A stretch of DNA of 64,000 bases. Source: Paralichthys olivaceus (lineage: Eukaryota; Chordata; Actinopteri; Pleuronectiformes; Paralichthyidae). The stretch is from the NCBI RefSeq assembly GCF_024713975.1, contig NC_091093.1, forward strand, positions 3,658,001-3,722,000, in the 5' to 3' direction. Positions 11,339-25,249 of the stretch are shown here, piece after piece. The notes below the pieces were generated by a model that searched no databases, was not told the DNA's origin, and worked only from the letters and a program-made list of their open reading frames with translations. The position numbers were made by a program, and so were the translations under genes. How positions within the stretch are numbered: position 1 is the first letter of the stretch; every line of letters starts with the position of its first letter.

Positions 11339-14300
11339 TCAGGAGCCATTAACATGTGGCTCTTCATCCATAGCTTCATCATCCTCTTGATCTCTCTCAT
11401 TCATCTGCTCTCCAGCATCTCCACCCACGGGTGTTTCCATCTGTTCAGTGTCTTCCTCTTCCTCCTCCTCTTCTTCCTTCACCATGCCACCAGGACCTGA
11501 TTTTACAAAAATATAGATTTATTCATTCATCTAACAAAATATAATGAGGCTGCAAAACCAATCAAATCAATCGGATTATCCCAGATTTTCTTTGTCAATT
11601 TCTTAATAATCTATCCACACCAGGTGCTGTAGTGAGCAGTTGCTGTTTCTTCATGGCAACAAAAGGAACATGTCAGCCAATGGAACTGAGAAGATCACTG
11701 ATGTGTTTTAATACCTTAAATGGATAGTTCACAAATTTAATTTCACTCATTATCTACTGTTGGTCGAAGTGTTTGAGTCCATGAAACACTTCTGGAGACT
11801 CATGGGTAAACAGCTTTGCAGGAGAATCCAATACAATTGAAGGGAATGGCGACATACACTTCATAAACAAAAAAAATAACATGCCTCCATACTGCTTGTG
11901 TTGTGTCATCCAAGTGTCCGCAAGCCCTGACATTCAAATTCAACTCAAAACAAGGTCATTTCCATCGTGTTTTTAGCCTAAAAGTCCACTTATATCTTTC
12001 TACGAGGTGCATTCATGTACCTTGGACACACCATTGTTAGCCACTTCCTGTGGACTTTGAGCCTCAAAACGCAGAGTAAATGACTTCATTTCGAGTCATA
12101 TGAATGTCATGGTTTGCAGATATGCACTTGGATGACACCGTGCAGTATGGAGGCATTGTTTTATTACGTCTGAAGTGTAAATCACCACATAATAATTGTA
12201 TTGGATTGTGCTGCAACAAATGTTACCCCAAGACTCCAGAAGTCTAACATGGACTCAAACACTTCACCCACCTCTCCATCAACATAGTGGTGAGTAGACA
12301 ATAGATCTCAATGACAGAGGAATTCACAAATTCACATTGTGATCATTGTAACAGGCACAAGTATCTTGTACTCTAACCCCAGTCTTGTTATTTAAAAAAG
12401 GTGTTATAAAATATAGTAATAATATATGCTAATGGATAATAATATAGCTACTACTGTGTTTGGTCTGCAGCGTTAGCTTGCTTCTGAAACAGCACTATGT
12501 CAGCACTGACCTTGTCTTTGATCTCGGCCTGGGATCTGTCCGGCCTGCAGCATCCCTTTCAACCTCTCCACCTCAGCCAATGACGAAGCATTGGCGATGG
12601 CATTCTGAAATACAAACACATTAACTTAAACCTCAGTCTGAACTGATCCGACAAATCCTGTTTACCCTTTTAAATCCTTCCCTTCATCTCCACTGTGGGT
12701 CAGCACCATGTATTTACTGAAATTGTCTATGTCGTAAGTCTGTGATATGAGTGAAGTTAAAATTTAGGCATAATTGCTCATTCGTAGCATTGTAAACTAA
12801 CAAAACATGTCTCTACTCAAGGTTCTCTTGCTGACTTTTATATCTTTTGACAACTCACTGTTCTTTTTTTTATTTTTTATTAATGGGTGGAGTTTGTACA
12901 CAGTCATTGAGCTGGCTGATCACTCTTAAGGATTTTCTTTGGCTGACCATAACTGAACTCAGTAACTCTTCCCCAGACAGAGACTCAAATGTGACAGACA
13001 ACTGAAGAAAAAGCTAGTGTGTCATTAAGATGATTTTGAGTTTTTGATGGAACCATGTAGTATTCTATGACAGGGGCATGTAAATAATAATTATGAAAAA
13101 GCTTTTAAAACATAAACAGCCCTAAAACTCAGTGGCAACCGTTTCAAATGAACAAAGTGAACCTTGACAGCTTCCACATCTGCTTGAGACGGCCCCGTCC
13201 TCTTCTTCTCAAGCTGTGCAGGCACTCCAGGAGTGAATCTGAAAGGAACACACCTCGTTTAGACGACGTGGACAAACAAAGCCTCTCTGACCTCTCAACC
13301 AGTGTAGTCAATCTCAAGTGTAGTGTCTTTTCTTGAGTCAAATAAACTGATACATTTTCCAAAGACAGCAGTCCTGAGCAACACTGTGGTAAATGCTAGT
13401 GGCTTTAGGTTTATAGTGTTAGGGGCCCATTTATATATTTAATCACCTCCACCGAGGGGTTTTGTTCCATTTGCTGAAGCAGATTTTGTTTTATGTCTTA
13501 GCAATTTGAAATACTCTGCAGTGATTTGAAACGTCAATCTTTGCAAGTATTTAGACAATTGCATGTTTTTTTTTTTTGCTCTAAAGGCTTTGAGTTTCAG
13601 CACATTCAATTAAAATATTAATGAATACAGGATTAACATAGAACGACCTGTGTGAAAGAGATGTCACTTCTTTCCACTGCTGGACACAGCTCTCGATGAG
13701 TAAAGGAATTAATTTTAGCCTAAAGAGTTAGCCTTTAACAGCTAAACCAGCCAAAGGGGGGGGAAATTAAGCAGATTGCTCCAATCCCTGTATGTTACTG
13801 TGTATTCTGAAGTACACAAACATACAAGTGGTGACAGTTTTTGTTTTTTTTGATTAGTTAACCCACTCCACCAGCCAGGATCCAGCGGTTCTGAGGAGCT
13901 GCTGTCTGATGTGAACTTTTATCTTACGTTTTCGTTCGCTTGGCAATATCCTTTGCAAGCTGAGCACCTCGTTTGCCTTTGAACATTTTCTCCGCCTCCT
14001 GGCGCTCCTATGATGATATCACACAGTTTAAGTGAAAACCCTTGTTAATCACACACGGAGCTTTGACCCAAGGGGGGGACAAGTCCAGTCAGGAAACAAC
14101 ACAATTCACCACAACTCATTGTCCGTATCCACTGCAAAGTTTAAAAGTTAACCAGTAATAAAGTCACAGAGGACTGGTCAACAGCTTAATGCCTCACGTT
14201 ACATAACATTTACAATTTGGATTTTGAAGAATAGGCAAATATACCTGCTCACTTGCACTTACCTTGAGCTTTACCTTCTGGAAGTCAAGCACACGGATCT

Positions 14301-17300
14301 GTGGGACTTTGTTGATGACATAGAGCCTGTAATGTTTCTTGTTGGTGACTGGATTCCTTAACAGGCTGAAATTTCAGTAATTATTAAGAACATGTACAAT
14401 GATAATAGGGCAGTGCACAAGACCGAGTACTAATGATTCATACCTGAGGAGGGTCAATGTCTTCACTGAGGCTAGAGGGTCCAAGTCACCCTAAAAAAAA
14501 AGAAAGAACAATGACATTACAACAAACAAAAAACACCACAGGCATGTCTTACCCTCAAGGCATTTTTTTATTTCACTTCACATAAAAATTTAGCCAAAGT
14601 TACTAATTAAATGTATTAGGAAGAGATTCATTAAGGAGCATTGGTCCAGATGAGTGAAATTTAATAAGAAAAACCACTGAAACGGAAAAAAAACCGGTGA
14701 CATTTAACCCGATACATCGTTAAAATACAATCTATCCTTTGGAGCCTGAGGTTTTATTGCTTGGTTGAATTATGACGACAGATTTCAATAAATATAAATA
14801 AAAAGAATCTTCATGGAGGTAACAAAATACAAGAATATCAGACTGTGGAGGAATTCTAATTTTCTAGCTTTTCAGACTATATGTTGCATTCACCATTTTA
14901 ATTTCAAATACAAAAAACGAAGATTGTTCTGTTGCACTAAATGCTGTTGAAAAGTACTCACCAGCTCCTGAATATTGTTGTTTGTGAGAACCAGTTCGGT
15001 CAGACTCGGCAGCGATTGCTCCAGATTCTCACCTATACGACTGGAGAAAACATTGTATAAAGGTCATACAAGCAGAGTGGTTCATTTGGTTATTCAGGAT
15101 CAACACATTTTGTTTTACAGGAAGATGCAACCTTAACATACCAAATCCTGTTGTTGTTCATTAGCAGTGTTTTCAGTCTTTTGAGCAGAGGGAAACCATC
15201 CAGTTTTCTCACTTCATTATCAGAGAAGTCAATAGTGTCAAACTGGTCCAGTGTTGCTCCGAGATTTTCAAGCACCGGGATTTTATAACCTGTGGAAAAA
15301 GGAAAACATTACATTTTTCTTTATAGACATCAATGAGATACGATAAATGTAATATCCTGGCTCATATTTTCTATTAAGCACTGGATGTTTTCTATCTTCT
15401 AATAAAATATAGAAGAGCCTGTTGCTTATTCAGTTTCACTTTTTTCATTGTAGACTACACATTGAAAACCGCATTACAATTACAGTGTACATTTTAAAAG
15501 TTGTGATTATGATTATTCTCTCAGCAATTAGTTTATAAAATTCAGCAGCAGATAAAAAAAGTATAGGCACAATGAAAACGTATGATGGAAACAAAGACTG
15601 CTCAGTCTCCTCAGACAGAGAAAGTGATGCTCGAAGTATGTGTGGAAATGTCTTGATTCTTAGATGCATCGCAACGCAGACTTGGACGACTGCATCGATG
15701 CAGTGACAGAACAGAATCGATTCATGTTTTCTGCTACTTCCATTGTTTTAACGATGTCCTACCACTGTTTCAGGATCAGGACAGACGCACATTAAAAGGT
15801 CCTGTTCTGTGTCAGAGTCTCTTGTCGAGCTTCCTCCTCACTACTCTGACCTGCTCTCACTTTACACATTAACAATAAACTCCATCACTGATCACAAGTT
15901 ATAAGGACACGTACAGGACTGACTTTTACTTTGTGTTTGTTTCACTCTAGAGCTTATGAGACATAACACAAGACATAAAGTGACGCACAAATTCTGGACA
16001 GAGTTGAAGTGAGAGGAATGATCCAATCGATTAATAACTAAATACAGGTGATTATCCGTTTGTGTAAAGAGTAACAGAGACAAGTACACACACACTTCTG
16101 CAGACAGAAGTTCTTCCCGCAGATTAAGATGTAACGCTGTGTTTTAACTTCAATGTTGCATAAGAAGTGACGCCCCGTTTATCCAGGAACACAAATATGA
16201 ATTCAGTAGGTTTTCATAAAGATCAGTTTCACATGTGAGTGATTAGAAAAGAGCAGAGGAGCAGAGTCACCTGTTGACCTGCAGAGTGAGGCACCTCAGG
16301 GCAGTGGAGCCGCCCGGGGGGGGCACCTTCATACATTAAAGGCTATAACCAGAGTTTGTCCTTTAAAGCCTGAAGCCTAGACTAAATTGAATGAATGTAA
16401 TTGTGGATGTGAACAAATGTGTCGAAACTTTTGAGACTTCGCCTGTTTTCTTTTAAGAGCTCTGACAAAACTCCTCAGCTTTTGTGAATCGTGTGGCTCT
16501 GTGGCTCACACAGCACACATGTAGAAACATGGGGTCTTTGCACTGTAACTGAACCCCAAACGAACCGCAGATTCATTCATTTCCATGCTAAAATGGATGC
16601 AAGTAATTTTATTTCAACAATTGTATGAATCGACTGATCCAAATGAATATCCAATGCAGTGATGTCCAATGATGTCCTGTGTGCTCTCTGGGCCTCACAG
16701 TCATGTTTTAGAACCACTGACTAATCCCATGACTTTGAGGCTACATGCAAAACTAAAATACATTTCCGAAGAAAATATGAATGAACGATCCGGAAGTCCT
16801 GATGTCTAATATAAGGGGGTGTGTCTAGATCAAGGTCACATTAATTGGAAAACTGAAGACAGTATTTATCTACCATTATAAAAGACTTCAGATATCATTT
16901 AATAGCAAGTGTTTGCATGACAACCCGTGGTAACGTTTCAAAGAGGAGGCGATTTACAGACGGTCCCTGACTTCATGTTTTCATGGTGGTGCAGGCTTTC
17001 ACCAGCTCTCATTCAACATTGTTCCATGCCATCCTGTGGCGGCCACGTAGGAGAGCTATGCTAACACTAGCAGGCCCAACACCTCCATACAGTTACACGG
17101 ACAACCTGATGAAACCTCGTGGGAGCTCTTCGCTTGGAAGAACTCCCCGTGGATCCCAGTGTCTGGCTCACTGGTGCTTCAGCTCACAGACCTGATGCTC
17201 ATGTGAAGGGGGGGGGGGTTAGCTCTCAGCCTCTGACCTATTGCTAAGCTACTGCTAACAGCCACATGGTAGAAACTAATGTAGCTTAACTCAGCTGGAC

Positions 17301-17522
17301 AGTAAAGACGGTGCTCCTCGCGTCCAGACAGCACAACACCTGGCCGACTTGTGTTTTGAATGGAGCGCGGGCCTGCACCTAGCCAAATCAAGCTAGGCTC
17401 GCCGGGCTAACTAGGTAGCGGTGAAGAAAGTTCGGCTAACCTCGTAAATCCAGCTCTCTGTCTCTCACGGGGTTGGTGTACTGAGCAGCCTGCTCAATCA
17501 GCTCCGCAGATAACTTCACCAT
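11339..17522 (-). CDS. snrpa1: U2 small nuclear ribonucleoprotein A' (leucine-rich repeat spliceosomal protein), complete
   Basis: SNRPA1 (U2A') binds U2 snRNA stem-loop IV together with U2B'' during branch-site recognition. Nine coding exons with GT-AG introns join in one frame: 17441-17522, 15142-15289, 14962-15040, 14444-14490, 14263-14365, 13928-14007, 13163-13238, 12511-12604, 11339-11496 (867 bases, 288 residues). The protein opens MVKLSAELIEQAAQYTNPVR. Exons 2-5 encode the leucine-rich repeats (for example ENLGATLDQFDTIDFSDNEV and LVLTNNNIQEL) and the LRR cap NPVTNKKHYRLYVINKVPQI. Exon 6 gives ERQEAEKMFKGKRGAQLAKD, and exon 8 NAIANASSLAEVERLKGMLQ. Exon 9 is a highly acidic tail ending HVNGS, like the human C-terminus TNGS. 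The human protein as recalled has 255 residues; the extra length is mainly in this tail. The first intron (15290-17440) is the largest. Confidence 0.95.
11715..12345. mobile_element. Foldback (long inverted repeat) non-autonomous DNA element in snrpa1 intron 8
   Basis: The left arm (about 11720-11865) and the right arm (about 12190-12335) are imperfect reverse complements of each other. Both contain AAGTGTTTGAGTCCATG, then CTTCTGGAG, a GGGTAA block and AATCCAATACAATT in matching order. No open frame encodes a transposase. The arrangement is typical of MITE or foldback elements. The edges are approximate because I could not fix target-site duplications. Confidence 0.65.
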
Positions 17523-17732
17523 GTCGAGGGGAGCAGCACACGTTACTAGCTCCTACTTTCTGTAGATTATCTGCGCACACGCTGCTGTGACCGGAACAAA
17601 GCCTGCGATCCTTTCGTACTTCACTTTAACGGCGGGACACGAACCACCGCGAGGGCTGTGGTGCGCCACCTATCGCGCTGGAGTATATAACACCGAGAGT
17701 GTTGGTGGAGTTAATGCTCTAGAAAGAAAGAA

Positions 17733-17872
<140 letters not shown>

Positions 17873-20372
17873 TGTTTGTTTGGTGCAGCGGAATAGGAAC
17901 CAACCACTTCTTGAATTGGTTTGACCAATGCAGACAGCTGTTAACTCTGCTGTGTGCACTGATCAACTGTTTGAAATGCATTTTCCAAACTTTTTTGATG
18001 TATACTCCTACTACTACATGCTCGCTGTTTGGGTCTTCTGAATTGTTAGCTGTATTAATTTGCCTTCAATAAAAAATGTTCTTGGTTTGTGTAAATTGAA
18101 AGGATCTTGCTTTGATTTGCATTATTCGTTTTGTTTGCGTTTTGTTTTGTTGTTAATTTGCTTATTTGCATTTGCTTGGACTTTCTCTGCTTGGTTTCTT
18201 TTGCTATTTCATTTTCAATGTGGATTTCGTCTGTACCACTTATAAATAACATTTGGCTGGTTTTTAACTCTCTATACTTGTCGGATAGGTGCTGTGGGCC
18301 TATCAGTGTAAATAATACTGGTGTTCGACATTTTAGTTACTGTTGAATTGGTAATTATTTTTGTTAAATAAAGTTATAATCTTTTTAAACTGAAACCATC
18401 CCCCAGGTGGCGTTGTTGCAACAAATTTTCTTTCCCTGCTCACGCTACATATAGCAGCAGTTCTTCAAATAATCTTTAAATAAATAGCCGCTATCAAAAT
18501 TCCATCTTCCTAGGTATAGTGTACTGAACTGGTAAGTCTAGTATACTTTTTGTTTTCACCTGTGCTTTTCCTGTATTTTCTTTGTAATAAGTTCAGATTT
18601 ATTCTGATTTGTCACTATTCCAGTTTCCCTCCCTGTCCAGCACCCCTCCTGCTAAACAAACAGCAGCACCCAGCATCGCCCAGAGCCATCACTCAAACCT
18701 GATACACACTGATAACAGCTTACACTGCTATATATCAGTCTTATCTCTCCTGCACGCCAACTTCAACCATACCTGTAGCCTCTGTGTACTGTGCACACAT
18801 AATCATCTTTGGGTCTCAAACATTGGGTTAGTGGGGTGGCTTACAAACACGTTGCATTTTAATTGTTCCTGCATTTCTTCTTGTCGTCACCACTGAAAAA
18901 CAAAACACAATTTTAGGTGGAGCAAACAATGAATTGATTTGAAGCAGTTCTGCTCTGATTTGGGTGGCACCACCGAGTCACACCTCTAAAACAACTGAAA
19001 CCACCTACAGCGTTATCTCTGCCACAGTGCTGGGTGGAAAGTGTTGCTCATACAGCAACTGCAGCAAAGGGATGATTCTTGCTCATATGAGTGGACAGTA
19101 CTTCAAGTATTGTCCTCAAGGACTTCCTGAAGTTCGTGTTTGGTACTTCACAATTTGGTTTAGTAGTTTCTATGCTACTTATCCAATTCTACTTATCCAA
19201 CAGTGTTTTCCCTCTCTGACCACTTCTTTCCCTCTTGGGTCGTTCTCTTGATCAGATGAAATCAACAAAATAAATGTTATTAATTGGTCAGTGTTTGTAT
19301 CCTGCAAGAGATATAGTGTATATTTGTCCGTGAAAAAAAACTGTCAATGGATGAAGAGCCATGAAAAAGCCCACTGAGGGCCACTCCTACAGACTTACCC
19401 AAAACACAGACACTGTATTGCCAGCCGAGTCAATGAACTGAGTGTGCTGTCACATAAAGAAATGTAGCTTATTTATGTAAGCTTTATGTATATATATATA
19501 TATATTTTTTTTTTTATTATTTTTTTTATTTCAATGTAGCAAAATAGGAACAATCTATAAATATATTTAACTAATATTTAGCAAATCCAATATGTGCAAC
19601 ACTAACCTCTGGTTGGTCATTTTGTGAGATCCATATTTTTACTGTTTGTATCTGTAAAAACAAAATATGGGAACAGCATTGTTGCAGTTGTAAAATCCGC
19701 AACACAGTAATAACAAGCTTTTTTAAGTTTTTTTTAGTCTGGGCTGTTTTCTGTCTGAAGCTCCTCACTTGTGAAAGGAAGTGGCTGGTGACACTCCCCT
19801 ACTAGTCTTACACATTGTTTTCACTCTGGGTTCTTTTGTTTTACCTCATAACCAAACACCAGTGACATACATAGAGAACATAGTGTAGTCTACAGAGTGT
19901 AGAGGTGGTAGGATCCCAGTAACAATAAGTGATGACAGCACAAACAGACACAAAGGCTTTTTATAAGTAGACATGAAAACAAGCAGCCACATCCCGCTAC
20001 CCCTCGTTAAGTTTGCTTAATTGTTTTCAACAGTGAGGTTATCTCTCCTGTTTAATGAGTAAACAAAACACTGATGATGTTATCAATATGTGCAAGAGTT
20101 GCTGACTTCAAATTATATCCTGAACACATGCAAAAGGTTTGAATGGAACCTCACCCCAAAGCTAGCCTTGAAGTTTCTAACTCTTCATTTCAGTTAACAA
20201 CCTTAGTCCATAGTATTTGTCCAGAACTACTTATACAGTTTTGTGTTGTGAGAAAAGTACAGCACAGTATATTTACAACAAAAACACCCACACAAACAAT
20301 AAATGACAATAAATCTGTTATACCTAAAATACAAGACAATGTTCTGCTAAATAAAACAAATAATGTAGAAAC

Positions 20373-20660
20373 CTCACAGAGAGCCATATGTGAGGGATCC
20401 CTCCCGCAGGATGGAAAGAAGTGCAATAGATGACGTGTGTAACTGAACACATCAACATTAGATGTGTTCAGTTTTTAACATAATGGTGAGGTGTGTGGAT
20501 GTTTAAAGATTCTATGCATAAGAAAATGTCTGATAGAGATGAAGGGAGCAGCAATGACAATTGAAATGGAGGAGCTATTGGCCATAATGGTAGAACATGT
20601 GAGTAGGCATATTGTATTTCAAGTGCATTATTTTGTCTTAAGGTGTGACCATGTAAACTT
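20373..20660 (+). repeat. Dispersed repeat copy A (inverted partner at 25250-25580)
   Basis: It contains CACAGAGAGCC, TGAGGGATCC, AGTGCAATA and a stretch with GATGAAGG, GCAGCAATGACA and ATGGTAGAACATGTGAG. The same words appear in the same order on the opposite strand about 5 kb away. It looks like a degraded teleost dispersed repeat; the class is not assigned. Confidence 0.6.
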
Positions 20661-21700
20661 CCTTGAGACGATGTATTTTATGATTTAGTGCATACATTTG
20701 CATTCCACTTTGTAAACAGAATACACATTTAAATAGTAATTTCACCAGGCGGACGACCTCTCAAAGGTCTTTCCAATTCCAAAGGACGGTGAGCAAACAA
20801 AGCACAAGAAATTAGGGGTTAACATCCTGAGATCAGTCATTCAATGTCAACATTTTATGAATTGTCAGGGACATTAATGCAACCATCACTCATTCATAGC
20901 TTCCCAATTTTTTAAATAAGGTATAGCAGTGGTGGGACAGATTCCTCAGACCATGAGAGTAATTAAAACTCTCATTGGTAAGCTCGGTCTATTTCAATAA
21001 TGGGGAAAGTGGTCAGCTCCCAGGAGTTTAGGCAGTAGGTCTAATGCAGTGGTGGATGCTTTCTCAGTCTTGTCTGCTAGACTTTAACAATTCGCCAACC
21101 TCAGTGTGGATAAAAAAGCGAACATTCTTTATTTTAGCAGAGTGGAGGGGCTCTGTCACAACATAACCAACACATGGCCTGCTCACCAGCACCCCCATCA
21201 CATTTGTGTTTAAGGCACATTGTCAATAGCATCAGCTGTTTTCACCAAAAGCTCTCTTGACACCTTTGTCAATGTCTTCTACGTATATATACACCGCTAT
21301 TTCAACCAGAGAGCTTTCTATACACATGTTCTTTTAAGTTATTTTCATTTTTGCTTCTGACAAATCCTGCAGAGAATCTGCTGTTTTCACACATCATGTT
21401 GAAAGCAGCTTATATCAGTAAGTTTCCATTCACTGAAGGATCTGCAAGCTGGTTTTCTTAATGCACATGAGGTCCAGACCCCTCACTGTCTTTTGTGTTT
21501 CTATTTGACGTGTAGCACTGATGGAAGATATTTTTTTGCACATGAATGTATCTGAGTGTAATTGGTCAGATTTCCATGATTGTGGTCAATTTATTATGGA
21601 TGGAGTTATTCTAAATACAAATATGCTTCTCTCCGTATCATGATCACTGCTTATTCAGCTGCTGCAACGTTACTCTCACTGTCAGCAGTCCTTGATCAGG

Positions 21701-21922
21701 AATATGTCATGTGTTTGAAAAGCCAATACACAATTATATATTTATATATTTATATATATTTATATGTATATATATATAATATAATATAATGTTCCACAAT
21801 TATTTGGATGGTACATTTATAGTACCATATGATGTACCATTTAAAGTACTATTACCATTAAATGTACCATACACAAACTGATAAATAGTTTTCAAATTGG
21901 CTTTTCAAACACGTGACATATT
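21701..21922. mobile_element. Short foldback element with 27-base inverted arms
   Basis: The arm at 21701-21727 (AATATGTCATGTG then TTTGAAAAGCCAAT) is the reverse complement of 21896-21922 with one mismatch. The core is AT-rich, with several GTACCAT/ATGGTAC words that are themselves palindromic. There is no coding capacity. It resembles a small MITE, or the source of a hairpin transcript. Confidence 0.65.
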
Positions 21923-22659
21923 CATATATATGACTCATAGGATTAAGTCTTGTATTTGTACTATATTACTGGAGTACGTAGTGTGAGCTACTAAATAAAA
22001 GTGTAGTCCACATTCTTGGTCTGTCCATTACTAAACTAACCAGTTCAATTCCTTAACTATTTGATCATGAAAGATAAGTCTAGATGATATAAATGGGAGT
22101 TTCCTCTGAAGCTTTTTAAATATGTACATATGATTTAGGCTTAAGAGCTTTATTTTCATCCTAGCAAATATTTGCTGTGTCACCTCACGTAGATTAAAAA
22201 TGATATTCAAGTTTCTCCAAAATGATCCAGGTCAAACCACAGGAGCAGTTTTGTTGTGATTGGACCCAAACCACCCGAGTCTCCGGCCAGTTATCACTGT
22301 TGGTTAAAGGAGGTGAGCGCTGCCCAAACACACTCTGACTTCTATGTATTGTCACATCTCAGGCTGACTCAGAAAATCTCAGTATTGTGCAACTTCTTCA
22401 CGTTACATTCAAGTCGGAGCAGACTCTACCTCTGAACACACAGCGGGTATGATCACTTGGCTTCTTCCAAAAGCTTCATGAGATGATAAGGTTCTCTCAT
22501 CATGTCTCTCATATTCATTACATTTCCAAAAGTGTGCTGCAGGTGTATCCTACTCTCCACAGACTATGCATTTCACTTACCCTGCATGAAAAAGGACAAA
22601 CTTTGTGAGTTGTTGTTCAAACAACTCCAACCTCAACAGAGACTGTTAAAGCTCCAGAA

Positions 22660-22815
22660 TGAAGTGTTTCATTCCATGGGCAGCAGGGGGAAATGGGGGC
22701 AGAGCAGGGAGGGAGTTGAGTGCCCTGACAGCCTGGTGGTAGAAGCTGCTGTCCCTCAGTCGGCTCGTCCTGGCCCGGAGACTCCGCAGTCTCAACCACC
22801 TCTTGCCCAAATATA
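22660..22815. repeat. Fragment of a dispersed repeat (GACAGCCTGGTGGTAGAAGC type)
   Basis: The words GACAGCCTGGTGGTAGAAGC and GGCCCGGAGACTCCG resemble a repeat seen in many fish genomes (from memory). It is GC-rich against AT-rich flanks. There are no clear ends and no intact open frame. Confidence 0.4.
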
Positions 22816-23123
22816 AAGCTGTGAAATAGAAACCAAGACACCAAGTAAATACAGGTGTGGTGTGACAAATGTAAAGAACAGCTCAGGCTTTGAGGAAACA
22901 GAGTGGGATCATCTTCTTTAAAGTCTGCCAAGATGCAGTTAAGCCCACGGACATGTCATACAGGAAAATAAGGACACTGTGTCTAAAACAAAAACTGAAA
23001 ATATTCCCAAATAAATAACTCCTGGGTGTCCAAACAATTGAAGTCCTGTCTGAATGAAAGGAATTCTGCTTTCTGAAGAACGGAATAGAGGAGACACTTT
23101 TAACTGGTAATATAACTGCACAA

Positions 23124-23124
<1 letters not shown>

Positions 23125-23168
<44 letters not shown>
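23125..23168. repeat. (CA)n microsatellite
   Basis: About 22 uninterrupted CA dinucleotides in the intergenic region. Confidence 0.95.
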
Positions 23169-23170
<2 letters not shown>

Positions 23171-23689
23171 TGCAGACGAATGTAACAGGATAAAGTTCAC
23201 CTAACTTGAACTACTCATAAAGCCACATTGATGATTTGCTTCACCACAGGAGACAAATGTTTTTTATTCACCCCCTGGCTCACACAGATTAGAAGTGAAC
23301 AGGAGGTGAAGGTTCACCACTGTCACATACGCATATGTGTGAGTGTGCCTTTAGAAGGGTGTGTGTGGGGGTGGGGGGGTCCAAACGCTCAGGCAGAACC
23401 AGATAAATACATTGATGGTTCAGTTAATATCAGTCAATGATGACAGGAATCATTTCTGCTGTAGATTGACAGCGTTGATGACAGGACAGAATGTGAGTTA
23501 TTTAAACACCTCCCTGTAGAGATAGAGTTATTCCAGAGGACAATGTTGCTACAAGTCTTCTTAAACTGAAGCCAAATAAAACCACATGGCCCACTCCGCC
23601 TTAAACTGTTTAAACTGTACACACACCCTTTCTGTGAAGCTGCCTAAGTCAACAAAACATATGAAGACTGGATGGACAAACTCCCGTGA

Positions 23690-23785
23690 CTCCAGCATGG
23701 TAATAAAGTGTAGTGTAAATCACTTTGAGTGCTCATCCAGACTAGAGAAGCTCTATATAAATACACATTTACCATTTAGTAGGAT
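23690..23785. repeat. 3' end fragment of a teleost retroposon-like repeat
   Basis: It contains CACTTTGAGTG, CAGACTAGAGAAGC, CTCTATATAAATAC and ACATTTACCATTTA in the order of a very common teleost repeat end (recognised from memory). No coding part remains. Confidence 0.5.
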
Positions 23786-25249
23786 GCACCGCCCATCAGG
23801 ATGGTGTATGTGTGTACTAGTATGTTTCAATAGATGTGAATGGCAGTAACTTGTGTCATTCATTGAGGCCATGAATATCCAGTACATCCCTTCAGTAATT
23901 GTTGATGATGATGACACAAATCCTCACACAGCTCAGGTAAATGTAAGTCTTCACGGTCACATTGACACACACGTTCATACAGTGCACTTCTCAATAATAC
24001 ATCCCGACTCACACTGCTGGCTCAGCCATCAGGGCACGTTGACGTTTACTCTGTCACAGTCTCTGTCAGAGAGGCTGTGGGATAAAGGAATCTTCAGTGT
24101 CCAGGTCTGACTCAGCTCATCTGTCATCCTGCTCTCACCTCTGCTATGATCGCCTGTATCGCCTCGTTCACAGAATGATGATGATGACCCTCTGACCTTT
24201 CCTCTAGCAAACCCATCAGGCCAAAGTTTCCACTGGTACGTCACAGTCTTGCTCCTGCTCTTTGTTTTGGGTGCCCTCTCCTGCATGTTTTCAAGTTGCC
24301 CAGACAACATCAGCTGTCACTGTTCTCATCTTTTTTTCCCTGTTTGCTCTGTGTGCCCTGAAGCTGTTTGAACCTGTGCTGCAGTGGTTTCCAATGCGTC
24401 CCAGCTGTGCTTTGTTTTAAGGTTTTGTGTTTTGGCTTAATTTCACTTAATCAGCCCCTCACTGAATTCACTAGGTCGAGCTCAACACACAGTGACTGAT
24501 GTGTGATTACCATCAAAACCACATGTTATTCTGGTTTAACACAAATAATTACATCATTGTATGTTCAAATGATTAGCTCTGCAACACAAGTTGAGGCAGA
24601 TGTGCTGATCACTATGTAGGTGTGTTATGAATATTCTGCCCACTCCGCCCACTATCTGGACATGATGTACAGTAATATAGTCTTTGCAATACAAAGCTGA
24701 AGAAGAAATTGATAGTCTGCAGCTTCAAAATATAGTATGTTACTATGAAATCACAATGCTGACAATTCAATTAAAATACAGCAATAGAATAAAATGGAAC
24801 AATATAACAATACTATGAGAAATAAAATGAAATAAAATGTCGATTGGTACTGGTTGATTTCAAATTGATTTACTCAAATATTATTAATATCTTATATTGG
24901 GAATGTTTGATTAGCTTCTATTTGATTGTTTTTTGGTTTTACTTCTTGTTGCAACTTTGTAACATTGTTGAAAAAAGTGCTACATAAAGGAAGTTTATCA
25001 TTATGCTTATTACACATGCTGCTGCATTCTGAATGATATGTAGCTTGTTATAGATTCCTTAGGTAGACCAGAAAGGAGAGCATTACAGTAATCAAGCCTG
25101 CTGCTGATGAAAGTCTCTGACTGTGAGAGAAACGACTTGTTTCAAAAGTAATAACAGACAGTTTCATTGAAATTACTGATGTGTGAGTTAAAAATCGAAT
25201 CATGGTCCAATCATTTTTCTTATCATTCCATGTTTTTGATGATATTTCC

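Noticed and set aside
22502..22816. Possible exon in the snrpa1-mucin interval
   Set aside because: The second half is a dispersed repeat fragment and no flanking splice partners give a protein family match.
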